Assembly: GCA_031278315.1 (NCBI GenBank) | Contig: JAITKS010000183.1 | Coordinates: 1 to 5,915, forward strand | DNA length: 5,915 nucleotides | Source: Planctomycetaceae bacterium | Lineage (GTDB): Bacteria > Planctomycetota > Planctomycetia > Pirellulales > Thermoguttaceae | Direction: 5' to 3' | Shown here: in pieces, positions 4,683-5,915 of the stretch | Numbering within the stretch: position 1 is the first letter of the stretch | Layout of the letters: every line of letters starts with the position of its first letter | Made by a program: the position numbers and the translations under genes | Notes under the pieces: generated by a model | The model's database searches: none | What the model was told of the DNA's origin: nothing | What the model saw: the letters and a program-made list of their open reading frames with translations, nothing else

Positions 4683-5882
4683 ATGTTTATTAGTTATCCT
4701 AAAGAGGGTTCAGAGTTTCAGCGTGTTTATCTTGATAATGCTGCGACATCTTTTCCCAAACCTGAAACGGTTTATTTATCTGTTGAGCGTTTTATGCGGT
4801 ATTGCGGCGGTAATGCTGGGCGGTCTGGGCATTATGCTGCTGTCGAATCACAACAAATAATTGACAAAGCTCGATTACTTTGTGCAAGATTATTTAATGC
4901 GGAATCGTCTCAAAATATAGTTTTTACTTGTAATGCGACGGCGGCGGTAAATATTGCTCTTAAAGGAATTTTATCGGCGAGTGATCATGTTATAACAGAT
5001 TCTTTCGAGCATAATTCTGTAACTCGTCCGTTATATCGTTTATCTCAAGAGGGAATAAACGTAACGAAAATTAAGTCTGACCTTAATTCAGGATTAGATA
5101 AAGAACAATTGAAACCCGCTATTAGACCCAATACGAAATTAGTAATTTGTAATCATGTATCGAATGTTTTTGGTACGGTAAATGATATTGACGGAATAGG
5201 CCGAATTTGCAAAGAGTGCGGTGTATTGTTTATGGTTGATGCAGCTCAATCGGCGGGAGTAAAACCGATTGATGTACAAAAAATGAATATAGATTTACTT
5301 GCTTTTTCGGGGCATAAATCGCTTTTTGGGTTGCAAGGCACGGGCGGACTTTATATCGCCAAAGGAATAAAAATTAATCCGTTATTAGAAGGCGGCACCG
5401 GCAGCAGTATAAGCGGGAACGTAAATTCTTCTGAACTGCTGGAGCAGCCGGCAGAATTACCTTATAAATTAGAATCCGGCACGCTTAATACTCATGGAAT
5501 TGCGGGGCTGGCAGCGGGATTACAATTTATTTTTGAAACAGGAATTGATAAAATCGCAGCTAAAGAACTGGAACTCGTTGAACATTTAATTGACGGCTTG
5601 CGGACAATAAATAGTATTCGATTGATTACGCCTGAAAAAGGATTTGATCGAGGCAGTGCAGTATCGTTTCAACATGACAAATTACAAGTGCATCAATTAG
5701 CTGCGATACTTGATATCAATTTTGGGATAGCTGTCCGCAGCGGTTTACATTGTGCCGCCGACCCGCATAAAATTACAGGAACTATAAAGTCTGGAGGAAC
5801 AATAAGAATAAGCCCAAATTTTTTCAACAACGATTCTGAAATAGATTATTGTATTCAATCGATTAAAAAAATCTGTGAATAA
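4683..5882 (+). CDS. Cysteine desulfurase family protein (class V aminotransferase fold)
   Basis: The 399-residue product is a complete PLP enzyme of the NifS/SufS superfamily. It has YLDNAATSFPKP (16-27), His110 (SFEHNS) stacking on the cofactor, VDAAQ with Asp186 and Gln189, and the Schiff-base Lys212 in FSGHKSLFGLQGTGGLY. The substrate-binding and catalytic motif is RSGLHCAADPHK, with Arg352 and Cys357, and the end reads GGTIRISPNFFN. Keeping Cys357 supports cysteine desulfurase or selenocysteine lyase activity, giving persulfide for Fe-S clusters or other thio-cofactors. It resembles the subgroup often annotated as cysteine desulfurase family protein more than housekeeping IscS or SufS, and no suf or isc genes are adjacent. 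The ATG gives about 13 residues before the usual YLDNAAT start and has no Shine-Dalgarno. AAAGAGGG at 4701-4708 looks like one, but no usual in-frame start codon follows it before the conserved motif. An in-frame stop at 4662-4664 rules out a longer protein. Confidence 0.9.
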   Translation: MFISYPKEGSEFQRVYLDNAATSFPKPETVYLSVERFMRYCGGNAGRSGHYAAVESQQIIDKARLLCARLFNAESSQNIVFTCNATAAVNIALKGILSASDHVITDSFEHNSVTRPLYRLSQEGINVTKIKSDLNSGLDKEQLKPAIRPNTKLVICNHVSNVFGTVNDIDGIGRICKECGVLFMVDAAQSAGVKPIDVQKMNIDLLAFSGHKSLFGLQGTGGLYIAKGIKINPLLEGGTGSSISGNVNSSELLEQPAELPYKLESGTLNTHGIAGLAAGLQFIFETGIDKIAAKELELVEHLIDGLRTINSIRLITPEKGFDRGSAVSFQHDKLQVHQLAAILDINFGIAVRSGLHCAADPHKITGTIKSGGTIRISPNFFNNDSEIDYCIQSIKKICE

Positions 5883-5915
5883 TATCAGTGAAATTTTTTT
5901 GTTTTTCAATTTTTT
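5880..5915 (+). repeat. TIR-like end F overlapping the aminotransferase stop codon
   Basis: TAATATCAGTG (5880-5890) matches the terminal motif minus two bases, and its first three bases are the gene's TAA stop. It continues into a T-rich stretch with GTTTTTCAATTTTT, as after the end at 4430. The window stops here, so the rest of the element is unseen. Confidence 0.45.

Noticed and set aside
4701..4708. AAAGAGGG as the Shine-Dalgarno of a shorter aminotransferase
   Set aside because: No in-frame ATG, GTG or TTG follows it before the conserved YLDNAAT motif, so the start at 4683 is kept.

Overview
The window is AT-rich bacterial DNA with four convincing protein genes and long non-coding stretches packed with repeats. 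The genes are an anaerobic ribonucleotide-reductase activase (NrdG-type radical SAM protein, minus strand) and three plus-strand genes: an M20 dipeptidase, an enolase-superfamily dipeptide epimerase and a class V aminotransferase of the cysteine desulfurase family. NrdG implies anaerobic or facultative growth. The phylum cannot be fixed. Weak Shine-Dalgarno signals at most starts and the M20 motif style (GHYDVQPPDP, YARGATDDKG) would fit an uncultured FCB- or PVC-like bacterium, but this is only an impression.

Layout. 1-486 is non-coding: two adjacent hairpins (31-68), a 229-bp element with terminal inverted repeats (96-324, element A) and an AT-rich tandem repeat beside the nrdG stop. 487-984 is nrdG on the minus strand. 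985-1765 is non-coding: a second copy of most of element A (1229-1436, B), a TIR-bounded element with a different interior (1552-1716, C) and a short tandem repeat before the next gene. 1766-3142 is the M20 peptidase. 3143-3308 holds a 107-bp TIR-bounded element (D). 3309-4343 is the epimerase. 4344-4682 holds a large imperfect palindrome with 77-bp arms built partly from 7-bp tandem repeats, with another TIR-like end (E) in its spacer. 4683-5882 is the aminotransferase, and a last TIR-like end (F) overlaps its stop codon.

Function. The M20 peptidase and the dipeptide epimerase make a plausible pair for using dipeptides, for example peptides released from murein: the epimerase inverts a D residue and the peptidase cleaves the resulting L,L-dipeptide. 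The aminotransferase would release sulfur from cysteine, or act as a cysteine/selenocysteine lyase; its link to the other two is only co-orientation. The three plus-strand genes are separated by 166 and 339 bp of repeat-rich DNA, so one operon is possible but not shown.

The most unusual feature is the recurring terminal motif GTAATATATCAGTG. It appears near one or both ends of each gene, bounds at least three elements of different length and content, and occurs singly elsewhere. No transposase is visible, so these look like non-autonomous (MITE-like) repeats. This classification is inferred.
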